From NCBI GenBank assembly GCA_017437345.1, contig JAFSBJ010000251.1:1-16824 (forward strand): 16,824 bases of DNA, given 5' to 3'. The translations under genes and the position numbers were made by a program. This DNA is from Clostridia bacterium (lineage in GTDB: Bacteria; Bacillota_A; Clostridia; UMGS1810). This document shows, piece after piece, positions 1 through 6,450 of the stretch (position 1 is its first letter; every line of letters starts with the position of its first letter). The notes beneath the pieces were generated by a model. The model worked only from the letters and a program-made list of their open reading frames with translations. It ran no database searches and had not been told where the DNA came from.

Positions 1-363
1 TCCTCATTCTATCATAAAATTTGTTATTTCTAAAATTCTGTGAACCTCCAAGCCTTGAAAATAGAGATTTTTCAAGGCGGAAGCTTTTGGTAATACGAGG
101 TATGGCGAAAGCGACAACGAGGAAAAAGCCTTTTTTCAAGGCTTGGAGGCGCGTTCGGATAGTACTCCAATGGCTAGCCACCAAGGATAAAGATTTTTTT
201 ATTTTCTGTCATTTTTATCACCTGTTATTTATATATTTTCCCATAAGGAATTTTACACCAAAAGAGATGTTTTATAAAGAATATAACAAAATTATTTTAG
301 CAATTGCACTTTAAGATATTTAGGTGTATAATAAACACATAAAATGAAAAAGGAGATAGAATT
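1..363. other. Palindrome-rich intergenic region, no convincing gene
   Basis: This is the gene-free left edge. Positions 45-61 are a perfect 17-bp reverse complement of 133-149. The inner part 52-61 also pairs with 69-78 (10 bp, 7-nt loop), and 126-132 pairs with 138-144. A further perfect palindrome, TGGCTAGCCA, lies at 171-180. An open frame at 21-314 lacks a Shine-Dalgarno site and runs through these palindromes, so I do not call it a gene. The content could be a decayed repeat or the 3' part of a structured transcript entering from the left; the sequence does not decide. Confidence 0.5.
304..332 (+). promoter_or_regulatory. Sigma-A-type promoter for the PQ-loop gene
   Basis: The -35 box TTGCAC (304-309) and the -10 box TATAAT (327-332) are separated by exactly 17 bp. 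The predicted start, near 339, gives a leader of about 25 nt that contains the AAGGAG ribosome site of the gene at 364. Confidence 0.65.
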
Positions 364-660
364 ATGTCTGAACTTTTAGAAATTATAATGATTGTAAGCT
401 TTGGATTTTCGTGGCCTGCAAATGTGCTTAAATCTTATAAAGCAAGAACAACAAAAGGAAAAAGCCTTATGTTTCTTCTTCTTATTGAATTTGGCTATGT
501 GGCAGGTATTGCATCTAAATTTGTTAAGCCGGATTTTGCCCAGTGGTTTGCAAAAAGCTGGTATGTGCTTATTTTCTACATACTCAATTTTATTATGGTT
601 GGAGCAGACCTTGTGTTGTACTTCAGAAATAAAAAATTAGATAAAAACCAGGAGATGTAA
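364..660 (+). CDS. Small PQ-loop/SemiSWEET-like membrane protein (98 aa)
   Basis: This is a 98-residue hydrophobic protein with three likely membrane helices at about residues 4-20, 34-52 and 64-87, the layout of bacterial SemiSWEETs. A PQ-loop-like segment after helix 1 (WPANVLKSYKARTTKGKSL, residues 17-35) has Pro18 and the Arg-Thr-Thr-Lys-Gly-Lys-Ser run in the usual place, with Ala replacing the usual Gln. SemiSWEETs dimerise to carry sugars across the cytoplasmic membrane, but this PQ-divergent group is normally left as hypothetical, so the substrate is unknown. The start is well supported by AAGGAG about 8 nt upstream. The gene is a single transcription unit with its own promoter and terminator, facing the serC-serA operon tail to tail. 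Confidence 0.8.
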   Translation: MSELLEIIMIVSFGFSWPANVLKSYKARTTKGKSLMFLLLIEFGYVAGIASKFVKPDFAQWFAKSWYVLIFYILNFIMVGADLVLYFRNKKLDKNQEM

Positions 661-742
661 AAATGCCCCGGAGCGCAAAAGGCACAAAATAATTAAAAAT
701 AAGTTAGTGCTCAAATAATTTATAATATGTGATAAAAGCAAA

Positions 743-775
743 GAAATCCGCCCTAAAAGGCGGATTTCCTCTTTT
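743..775. terminator. Intrinsic terminator, probably bidirectional
   Basis: A perfect 10-bp stem (743-752 with 759-768) has the 6-nt loop CTAAAA and is followed by a T-rich tract (CTCTTTTTCT) on the plus strand. It ends the PQ-loop gene. From the other side it lies about 40 nt after the serA stop and is followed on the minus strand by TTTGCTTTT, so it probably serves both convergent genes. Confidence 0.75.
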
Positions 776-805
776 TCTATTATCTTTTCTCTATTATCTA
801 TTATC

Positions 806-1966
806 TCAGATGATTCTTACCTTGTATACTCCCTCTATAGCCTCAAGCTCTTCTTTGAGACCTGCAGGAACCTCATCCACATCAATGATGGTATAGGCAT
901 TATCTTTTTTACTCTTATTGAGCATATTAACAATATTTATATTGTCATTTGCAAAGATAGCAGAGAAGTTTGTGAGCATATTGGGGATATTTTTATGAGC
1001 AATTGTAACTCTGTATTTTGTTTCCATTGCAAGGTCAATGTTTGGGAAGTTAACAGAGTTTTTGATATTACCATATTTCATAAATTCAGAAAGCTCTTTT
1101 GCAGCCATAACTGCACAGTTGTCTTCTGATTCGGGAGTTGAAGCACCAAGGTGAGGAATGTTTACAACATTTTCCATATCAAGAGTTTCTTCTGATGGGA
1201 AGTCTACCACATAGCTTGCAATGGTGCCATTTTCAATTGCTTTTTTAAGAGCTGCGGTGTCAACAAGCTCTCCTCTTGAGAAATTCAAAAGGCGTGTGCC
1301 CTGAGCGATACACTCAAAAAGCTCGTCGTTTACCATGCCGCGTGTGCCATCGTTTAAGGGAAGGTGCATTGAAATATAGTCGCAGTTTGCACAAAGAACC
1401 TTTAAATCTGTGCATTTTTTAACACTTGAAGAAATTCCCCATGCAGCTTCAACAGAGATATGTGGGTCATAACCCATAACTTCCATTCCCAAAGCAACTG
1501 CAAGGTTTGCAACCTTAGCACCAATAGCACCAAGACCAACAACACCAAGCTTTTTGCCATAGATTTCGGGGCCTGCAAAAGCACTTTTGCCTTTTTCAAC
1601 TAAAGCGCCGACATTTTCGCCTTCGCCTTTTAAGGTTTTAGCCCAGATAACAGAATCAGTTATTTTTCTTGAAGCAAGCATCAGGCCTGCAATGGTTAAT
1701 TCTGCAACAGCGTTGGCATTTGCACCGGGAGTATTGAAAACAACTATACCCTTTTCGCTGCATTTGTCGATTGGAATATTATTTACACCGGCGCCCGCTC
1801 TTGCCACACACATTAAGCTTTCGGGAAGCTCCATATCGTGCATTTTAAAGCTTCTTAAGATTATGGCATCGGGATTTTTAACCTCATCGGTTACTGTGAA
1901 TAAATCTTTATCTAAATTATCAAGACCGCATTTTGCAATCTTATTTAAGGTTAATACTTCATACAT
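806..1966 (-). CDS. serA: D-3-phosphoglycerate dehydrogenase
   Basis: SerA oxidises 3-phosphoglycerate to 3-phosphohydroxypyruvate with NAD+, the first step of serine synthesis in the cytosol. From the start at 1966 it is 386 residues. The substrate-binding part begins at the N-terminus (RAGAGVNN, 56-63). The Rossmann motif GLGAIG is at 144-149. The catalytic set is visible: Arg231 in SRGELVD, an acidic residue near 259-260, and His272 in PHLGAST. A C-terminal ACT domain spans about 318-386, the usual site for serine feedback control. The frame stays open to an ATG at 2023, but that would overlap serC. The ATG at 1966 has GGAGG 8 nt upstream and fits the family N-terminus, so I prefer it. It follows serC by 37 nt and is almost certainly cotranscribed. 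Confidence 0.95.
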   Translation of the reverse strand: MYEVLTLNKIAKCGLDNLDKDLFTVTDEVKNPDAIILRSFKMHDMELPESLMCVARAGAGVNNIPIDKCSEKGIVVFNTPGANANAVAELTIAGLMLASRKITDSVIWAKTLKGEGENVGALVEKGKSAFAGPEIYGKKLGVVGLGAIGAKVANLAVALGMEVMGYDPHISVEAAWGISSSVKKCTDLKVLCANCDYISMHLPLNDGTRGMVNDELFECIAQGTRLLNFSRGELVDTAALKKAIENGTIASYVVDFPSEETLDMENVVNIPHLGASTPESEDNCAVMAAKELSEFMKYGNIKNSVNFPNIDLAMETKYRVTIAHKNIPNMLTNFSAIFANDNINIVNMLNKSKKDNAYTIIDVDEVPAGLKEELEAIEGVYKVRII

Positions 1967-2003
1967 TGGCTTTTCCTCCATATGCGGAACCGGAATACCG
2001 CAA

Positions 2004-3089
2004 TTATTTGTTTTCTGCTTCAAACTTTTTCATAAAGTCAACAAGAGCCTGAACACCCTCAATTGGCATTGCATTATAGATGCTTGCTCTCATTCCGCCA
2101 ACTGAGCGGTGGCCTTTGAGATTAACAAAGCCTGCAGCTGTTGCTTCTTTGATGAATTTTGCATTAAGTTCATCATCGCCTGTTACAAAAGGAACATTCA
2201 TAAGTGAACGGTGTTTTGGATTTGCAACAGTTGCGCTGAACATTTTGCTTTCATCAAGAAAAGAATAAAGAATTTCAGCTTTTTTGAGATTTGTTTTATA
2301 CATTGCATCAATGCCGCCATTTTCCTTGAGCCATTCGCAAACAAGCTTGCAGATATAGATGGCATAGGTAGGTGGAGTGTTAAACATTGAACCGTTTTCG
2401 GAGTGTGTTTCATAGTTAAACATTGTGGGGCAAATATCCATTGCATTTCCGATAAGGTCTTCACGGATAATAACAACGGTTAAGCCTGCAGGGCCCATGT
2501 TTTTCTGTGCGCCTGCATAAATCATTCCATATTTTGACACATCAACAGGCTCTGAAAGAATGCTTGAGCTCATATCGGCAATAAGGGGAACATCGCCTGT
2601 ATCGAGGGGACCTTCAAATTTTGTTCCATAGATTGTGTTGTTATGAGTGATGTGAACAAAATCAGCATCGGGGCTAAACATTGATTTGTCTATTTCGGGA
2701 ATATAGTTGAAGGTTTTGTCATCGGAAGAAGCGATGATTTTGGCTTCACCATATCTTGCAGCTTCTTTCTGAGCTTTTTTAGCCCACATACCTGTTAAGA
2801 TAAAATCTGCTTTTTTGTTCTTGCCATAAAGATTTAAGGGAATCATGGCAAACTGGCTGGATGCACCGCCCTGAAGGAATAATACCTTATAGTTATCGGG
2901 AATGGAGAGAATTTCGCGAAGGAGTGCTTCACAGTCATCGATGATTTTCTGATAGTCGGAAGATCGATGGCTCATCTCCATAACTGACATCCCTGAGGTT
3001 CCGTAGCAAACAAGCTCAGCCTGTGCTTTTTCCAAAACGGGAAGGGGAAGTGCAGACGGGCCTGCTGAAAAATTAAATACTCTGTTCAT
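2004..3089 (-). CDS. serC: Phosphoserine aminotransferase
   Basis: SerC is a PLP enzyme that transfers an amino group from glutamate to 3-phosphohydroxypyruvate, the second step of serine synthesis. It can also act in the pyridoxal phosphate pathway. The protein is 361 residues, the normal length, and begins with the family signature NFSAGPSALP (residues 6-15). His41-Arg42, the cofactor-stacking Trp102, Asp172 and the Schiff-base Lys196 (in GAQKNMGPAG) are all present. The ATG has AGGAAG about 7 nt upstream. It is the first gene of a serC-serA operon driven by a strong promoter at 3126-3154. No phosphoserine phosphatase gene is visible in the window. Confidence 0.96.
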   Translation of the reverse strand: MNRVFNFSAGPSALPLPVLEKAQAELVCYGTSGMSVMEMSHRSSDYQKIIDDCEALLREILSIPDNYKVLFLQGGASSQFAMIPLNLYGKNKKADFILTGMWAKKAQKEAARYGEAKIIASSDDKTFNYIPEIDKSMFSPDADFVHITHNNTIYGTKFEGPLDTGDVPLIADMSSSILSEPVDVSKYGMIYAGAQKNMGPAGLTVVIIREDLIGNAMDICPTMFNYETHSENGSMFNTPPTYAIYICKLVCEWLKENGGIDAMYKTNLKKAEILYSFLDESKMFSATVANPKHRSLMNVPFVTGDDELNAKFIKEATAAGFVNLKGHRSVGGMRASIYNAMPIEGVQALVDFMKKFEAENK

Positions 3090-3125
3090 TTAAATCTTCC
3101 TTTCAAAAAAATATGATTACTGATA

Positions 3126-3154
3126 ATTATAGAACGAATGGTTGAATTAGTCAA
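3126..3154 (-). promoter_or_regulatory. Promoter of the serC-serA operon
   Basis: On the minus strand TTGACT (3149-3154) and TATAAT (3126-3131) are separated by 17 bp. The predicted start is about 30 nt before the serC ATG. No riboswitch or T-box hallmark is seen in this short leader. Confidence 0.75.
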
Positions 3155-3172
3155 TACCCAAAGGAGCTTTGG

Positions 3173-3201
3173 TTGATAAATTTTGTGGAATTTTTTATAA
3201 A
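3173..3201 (+). promoter_or_regulatory. Possible second promoter toward spoIVFA
   Basis: TTGATA (3173-3178) and TATAAA (3196-3201) are 17 bp apart on the plus strand. The local sequence is very AT-rich, so a chance match is likely. A vegetative promoter is not expected for spoIVFA. It is listed only as an alternative to the sigma-E-like site downstream. Confidence 0.25.
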
Positions 3202-3282
3202 TTTTTGTGACATTTTTATATCTATGCCTTTTAAACCGGGGTGATTACAATAAAAAATCTCAAATCTGCAGTAGTGGGGAGT

Positions 3283-3311
3283 GTAATATTTTCCCTGAAA
3301 ATAAATATAAT
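3283..3311 (+). promoter_or_regulatory. Candidate sigma-E-type (mother-cell) promoter for spoIVFA
   Basis: GTAATATT (3283-3290) fits the sigma-E -35 pattern I remember (GKMATATT). Thirteen bp later AATATAAT (3304-3311) matches six of eight positions of a CATACAAT-like -10. spoIVF is a sigma-E gene in Bacillus subtilis, so the context agrees. A start near 3318 would leave the ATG at 3322 almost leaderless, which favours the downstream TTG start at 3343. The match is by eye from remembered consensus. Confidence 0.4.
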
Positions 3312-3321
3312 ATAAAAGACT

Positions 3322-4122
3322 ATGTTTTCGGGATGTGATGGTTTGAAATATAAACGCAGAAAATCAAATGTGTCTAAATATATCTGTCTTTCAGACGAAA
3401 AGAATCAGAAAAGAAAGCTCAAAAAGTTTATGCACAGCGGCAAGCTAAGGGCTGCCTGCATTTTCTCCCTTGTTGTTTTTTCGCTTTCCCGCTTTTCTTT
3501 TATAGATAAAGCCGATGTTAAAACTGTTTTCACCCAGACCTCCGGCGGAAAGCTTAAAAGTGTTACCGGTTTTTTTGACCGGACAGGAAACACCATAGCC
3601 AAGTTATGCAAAGCTGTTTTTCAACCGGCAAAGGAAGAAAAAACAAATGCCTTTGCCGAAACAGAAAGCCCGGTTTTATCTGATGCAGCCAAGGGAGAGA
3701 CGACAGATTCCGCCTTACAGGAAGTCAAACCTGTTTTTTCTCCAACCAATCCCTGCCCGGGAAGAATATCATCGGAATTCGGAGAAAGGGTTCATCCGTT
3801 AAATAACTCTGTCAGCTTTCATAACGGGATAGATATTGCAGGGCAGGAAGGCAGCGAAATAAGAGCCTGCTTTGACGGAATAGTTGAAACAAGCGAATAT
3901 AACGAATTTTCGGGAAACTATATAATAATAGACCACGGTGATGGCTACACTTCGTCATATGCACATATGAAGGAATGTATTGCAAAAAAGGGAGAAGTGG
4001 TTAAAAAGGGGCAGCTTATAGGGCTTATGGGAGCAACAGGAAATGCCACAGGCCCCCATCTGCACTTTGAAATCCGCAAGGACGGAACAGCTCTTAATCC
4101 TATGGAGCTTATTGTAAATTAA
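3322..4122 (+). CDS. spoIVFA: SpoIVFA-like M23/LytM-domain sporulation regulator
   Basis: The 266-residue frame has a basic cytoplasmic N-terminus, one membrane helix (about 43-60), a linker, and a C-terminal LytM/M23 domain (about 145-264). It is followed at once by an M50 protease of the SpoIVFB type. SpoIVFA holds and inhibits SpoIVFB in the mother-cell membrane around the forespore, delaying pro-sigma-K cleavage; length and layout match. Unusually for a regulatory protein, the metallopeptidase ligands look intact: His167 and Asp171, His215, and His246-x-His248. The start is uncertain. ATG 3322 has no Shine-Dalgarno site, while TTG 3343 follows GTGAT by 3 nt and gives 259 residues. A zinc endopeptidase is the alternative reading. 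Confidence 0.75.
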   Translation: MFSGCDGLKYKRRKSNVSKYICLSDEKNQKRKLKKFMHSGKLRAACIFSLVVFSLSRFSFIDKADVKTVFTQTSGGKLKSVTGFFDRTGNTIAKLCKAVFQPAKEEKTNAFAETESPVLSDAAKGETTDSALQEVKPVFSPTNPCPGRISSEFGERVHPLNNSVSFHNGIDIAGQEGSEIRACFDGIVETSEYNEFSGNYIIIDHGDGYTSSYAHMKECIAKKGEVVKKGQLIGLMGATGNATGPHLHFEIRKDGTALNPMELIVN

Positions 4123-4137
4123 AATCCGGGTGATATT

Positions 4138-4986
4138 ATTAATTTTTCGGTAAAACTCAGTAAGTGGATTTGTGTTTCTGTGTTTTTTTCGTGTCTTTTT
4201 TTTAGAACGCAGGAGCTTTTTATAGCATATTTTGCCACACTTTTGCACGAAGGCGCTCATTTTTTAATGTGTGTTTATTTAAAAGAAAGGCCAAGAGAAA
4301 TATCCTTTGGCATTTTTGGTGCCTGCCTTAAAACAGACTATATTGAAAACAGCTTTAAAAAAATTCTTATATCTGCCGCGGGGCCTGTTTTCAGCTTTAG
4401 TCTGTTTTTATATATGTATGCCGCGGGGATTTTATTTGATATAAATATCTATAGCTACCGCTTTTTTGCTGTGTCTAATTTTTCTATCGGACTTATAAAC
4501 CTCCTGCCTCTTTCTCCCCTCGATGGCGGCGCTGTGGTGAAAGCTCTTATTACAAGGCATCTGGGAATTATGGCAGGAAGCAAAATCTTTTGGGTTTTTT
4601 CCTCTGTTTTCTGCTTTGGATTTGCCCTCTGCAATATATATCTTTTTGCATCGGGGATTTTTAACCCCAGCCTTTTTCTTATTCTGGTTTTTTCCTTTTG
4701 GGGAATGCGATGTGAAAGACTTTGCAATCTTTCTGAAAAAAGGAGGGTGCTTTCGGGCGATATTTTGCCAAACTGCAGGCTAAAGCTTTTATCCTGCGAT
4801 TGCGAGAGTGAGCTTTTGTGCCTGGCAGAGCGGATTGGCGGAGATTATACCCTTATTATTGCTTCCTTTTGCAGGGAAAGATTTTTGGGAGAAATAAATC
4901 AGTTTGAAATAACAGACGGAATCAGGAAATATGGTGCGCTATGCACCGTGAGAGAATATATTGAAAAAACATATAATAGAGAATAA
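4138..4986 (+). CDS. spoIVFB: SpoIVFB-like M50 intramembrane metalloprotease, probable ATT start
   Basis: SpoIVFB is the site-2-type zinc protease that cuts the pro-sequence from sigma-K. HEGAH (His37, Glu38, His41 counting from 4138) and NLLPLSPLDGG (Asn121, Asp129) match the zinc-binding and second-ligand motifs, at spacings close to the B. subtilis protein (about 288 aa). Several membrane helices precede a C-terminal soluble part (about residues 195-282) in the position of the regulatory CBS-like domain. The first ATG/GTG/TTG in frame is GTG 4180, which would remove most of helix 1 and has no ribosome site. ATT 4138 lies 3 nt after GGTGAT and gives 282 residues, so I prefer it. The gene begins 15 nt after the spoIVFA stop, in the same frame. 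Confidence 0.8.
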   Translation: MNFSVKLSKWICVSVFFSCLFFRTQELFIAYFATLLHEGAHFLMCVYLKERPREISFGIFGACLKTDYIENSFKKILISAAGPVFSFSLFLYMYAAGILFDINIYSYRFFAVSNFSIGLINLLPLSPLDGGAVVKALITRHLGIMAGSKIFWVFSSVFCFGFALCNIYLFASGIFNPSLFLILVFSFWGMRCERLCNLSEKRRVLSGDILPNCRLKLLSCDCESELLCLAERIGGDYTLIIASFCRERFLGEINQFEITDGIRKYGALCTVREYIEKTYNRE

Positions 4987-4998
4987 TATTATAAAACA

Positions 4999-5026
4999 CA
5001 AAACCGCCCCTTTTGGAGCGGTTTTG
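4999..5026. terminator. Hairpin after spoIVFB, probable terminator
   Basis: A 12-bp stem (4999-5010 with 5015-5026) has a TTTT loop and one C-A mismatch on the plus strand, which becomes a G-U pair on the minus strand. The plus side is followed by a weak T tract (TTTCTCTGTTTTTG) and the minus side by TTTTGTGTTTT. It begins 12 nt after the spoIVFB stop. Confidence 0.55.
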
Positions 5027-5147
5027 CGCGTTTCTCTGTTTTTGCTTGTGTGACAACAATCAAAAGCTATGCATTTTAAAAAGTGCGTTAATGCGCACAT
5101 CTCTTCCTCAGCCTTCTTCGCTTTGCTCAAATGTGAAATTGAGCAGT

Positions 5148-5296
5148 AAATTATTGTTTAGCGCTAGGTTCTAATATTATATTGTAGGGGATGGCGTCCT
5201 CGACATCCCGTCTAATTTCAGCAATCTTATGCGGGTCGTCCAGGAGGCCGACCCCTACAAATTTATTGGTCAAAACAGTTCACTAAACAATAATTT
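5148..5296 (+). repeat. MITE-like element, copy 1 (149 bp)
   Basis: The element is bounded by inverted AAATTATTGTTTAG-type termini: 5148-5161 against 5283-5296, and the pairing continues outward to AGTAAATT (5145-5299). Inside, two arms starting TGTAGGGG (from about 5185) and ending CCCCTACA (to about 5260) are imperfect inverted repeats of about 28 bp, so the whole element can fold back on itself. No protein is encoded. A nearly identical inverted copy is at 14027-14176. These are features of a small non-autonomous mobile repeat; no transposase that could move it is in the window. Confidence 0.8.
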
Positions 5297-5360
5297 ACTA
5301 TTCTCAACAAGGCTGAAGTGCAGGAAAAATACAACCCCAAAGCAGTAATTTCCTATAAAA

Positions 5361-5392
5361 TTAAAAAGTGCACCGACAAAAGCCGATGCACC
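5361..5392 (-). terminator. Intrinsic terminator of the candidate small RNA
   Basis: On the minus strand GTGCATCGGC (5391-5382) pairs with GTCGGTGCAC (5377-5368) through ten pairs including two G-U, with a TTTT loop, then TTTTTAATTTTA. The two wobble positions would be mismatches on the plus strand, so the structure is specific to minus-strand RNA. No minus-strand protein gene precedes it; the only upstream promoter is the one at 5534-5562. Confidence 0.75.
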
Positions 5393-5527
5393 GAAAAATG
5401 CATGCCTTTGCTGCGACACAAATTCAACATAATCAATAGTAGAAGAGTATGTCAAAATAGAGCATGCATTTTTACCAAAGGGTAAAAAAATACAACTCTT
5501 CTACATTTTTTATTGAATTTATGTCGC
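5363..5527 (-). ncRNA. Candidate structured small RNA, about 165 nt, family not recognised
   Basis: The segment lies between a consensus minus-strand promoter and a terminator and holds no credible reading frame. The predicted 5' end (about 5527) starts exactly at a closing helix: 5512-5527 pairs with 5413-5428 over 16 pairs (two G-U). An asymmetric internal loop follows, then a second helix of ten pairs around UAGAAGAG/CUCUUCUA (5495-5504 with 5439-5448). An apical hairpin, TTTTTACC/GGTAAAAA (5483-5490 with 5471-5478), lies beyond. A 12-nt stretch at 5462-5473 is perfectly complementary to 5394-5405 between the rod and the terminator, allowing a pseudoknot or alternative fold. The rod with a central bubble recalls 6S RNA in shape, but I recognise no 6S sequence and the molecule is short for it. 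Confidence 0.6.
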
Positions 5528-5533
5528 AAATAG

Positions 5534-5562
5534 AATATACCACATTTTTCTTTTGGCGTCAA
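5534..5562 (-). promoter_or_regulatory. Promoter of the candidate small RNA
   Basis: On the minus strand TTGACG (5557-5562) and TATATT (5534-5539) are 17 bp apart. The expected start, about 7 nt beyond the -10, falls at the first base of the RNA closing helix. It is back to back with the plus-strand promoter at 5571-5599; only 8 bp separate the two -35 boxes. Confidence 0.65.
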
Positions 5563-5570
5563 TATCTCAA

Positions 5571-5599
5571 TTGACTTTTAATTTGGCTTATGATACAAT
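5571..5599 (+). promoter_or_regulatory. Promoter of the RpiB-family gene
   Basis: TTGACT (5571-5576), 17 bp, then TACAAT (5594-5599). The leader of about 33 nt contains GAGGT (5627-5631), 7 nt before ATG 5639. ACCTCA at 5601-5606 can pair with that ribosome site, but the stem is only 6 bp. Confidence 0.65.
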
Positions 5600-5638
5600 C
5601 ACCTCATAGACATTTTATTTAAAAGTGAGGTAAATATA

Positions 5639-6277
5639 ATGAAAATTGCTTTAATCAATGAAAACAGCCAGGCAGCTAAAAATGGCATCATTGTTGACAC
5701 ACTTAAAAAAGTTGTTTAACCAATGGGCCACGAAGTATTCAACTACGGTATGTATAGCGCTGAAGATGAAAACCAGCTTACATATGTGCAGATTGGTATT
5801 TTAGCTGCTGTTCTTCTTAATTCAAAAGCTTGCGATCTTGTTATCACAGGTTGCGGCACAGGTGAAGGTGCTATGCTTGCGTGCAACTCTTTCCCCGGTG
5901 TTTTATGTGGTCATGTTGTAGATCCCACAGATGCTTATCAGTTTACTCAGGTAAACAACGGTAACTGTATTGCAATGCCTCTTGCAAAAGGCTGGGGCTG
6001 GGGCGCTGAATTAAACCTCGGTTATGTTTTTGAAAAGCTCTTTGTTGAAGAATGGGGCGGCGGATATCCAAAGGAAAGAGCAGTTCCCGAACAGAGAAAT
6101 GCAAGAATCTTAAACAAAGTTAAAAAGGTTACACACACAGACCTTTGCTATATCTTAGAAAATCTTGACAGAGACCTTGTTAAAGGTGCTTTAGCAGGCG
6201 AAAAATTCAAAGATTTATTCTTTGCTAACTGCCAGGACGAAAAAATTGCAGATTGCGTAAAGAAAATTATTGGCTGA
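5639..6277 (+). pseudogene. RpiB/LacA/LacB-family sugar-phosphate isomerase, interrupted by an in-frame TAA
   Basis: Members of this family interconvert aldose and ketose phosphates. Read through, the product would be about 212 residues, starting MKIALINENSQAAKNG with a good ribosome site (GAGGT, 7 nt) and promoter. Codon 27 is TAA (5717-5719); the frame resumes at once with PMGHEVFNYG and stays open to 6277. The active-site segment TGCGTGEGAM, with the Cys-Gly-Thr-Gly loop of RpiB, and the C-terminal region are intact. From family memory the interrupted residue is normally Glu, one base from TAA. Translation restarting at ATG 5723 would lack the first beta strand and has no ribosome site. 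It could be a recent pseudogene, a population variant or a sequence error; all else looks functional. Confidence 0.75.
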
Positions 6278-6420
6278 TTTAATAAAAACAGATATATATA
6301 AGCAGCTATGTCTTTTGCCGGCATTTTTGCAAAGTCTGGCATTGATTCCGACAGAATATGCTTGGTAAATTAATTTAAGTTAAAGCTGTCTGTTGGTCAA
6401 AAATTAGTTAAATATAATGA

Positions 6421-6450
6421 AACTGACAATGCGATGTTGTCAGTTTTTTT
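6421..6450 (+). terminator. Intrinsic terminator after the RpiB-family gene
   Basis: A perfect 9-bp stem, AACTGACAA (6421-6429) with TTGTCAGTT (6437-6445), has a 7-nt loop and ends in a run of seven T. It lies 144 nt after the isomerase stop. The stretch between (6278-6408) shows nothing recognisable. Confidence 0.8.

Noticed and set aside
21..314. Open frame of 97 codons at the left edge
   Set aside because: No ribosome site, it runs through nested palindromes, and the product has no recognisable domain. Its second half is low-complexity AT-rich sequence.
1587..2105. 172-codon frame antisense to serA and serC
   Set aside because: It lies opposite two strongly supported genes, lacks a ribosome site and has no family features.
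5270..5455. Minus-strand 61-codon frame overlapping the small RNA and the repeat
   Set aside because: TTG start without a Shine-Dalgarno site; it reads through the terminator hairpin at 5361-5392 and into the repeat terminus.
5363..5527. Retron-type ncRNA for the long hairpin
   Set aside because: No reverse transcriptase gene is in the window and the promoter-terminator layout is that of a stand-alone RNA.
5601..5631. Ribosome-site-masking hairpin in the isomerase leader
   Set aside because: ACCTCA/TGAGGT gives only six pairs with a 19-nt loop and cannot be extended, too weak to claim regulation.
5717..5719. Recoding of the in-frame stop as a rare amino acid
   Set aside because: The codon is TAA; selenocysteine uses TGA and pyrrolysine TAG, and no recoding structure is seen.
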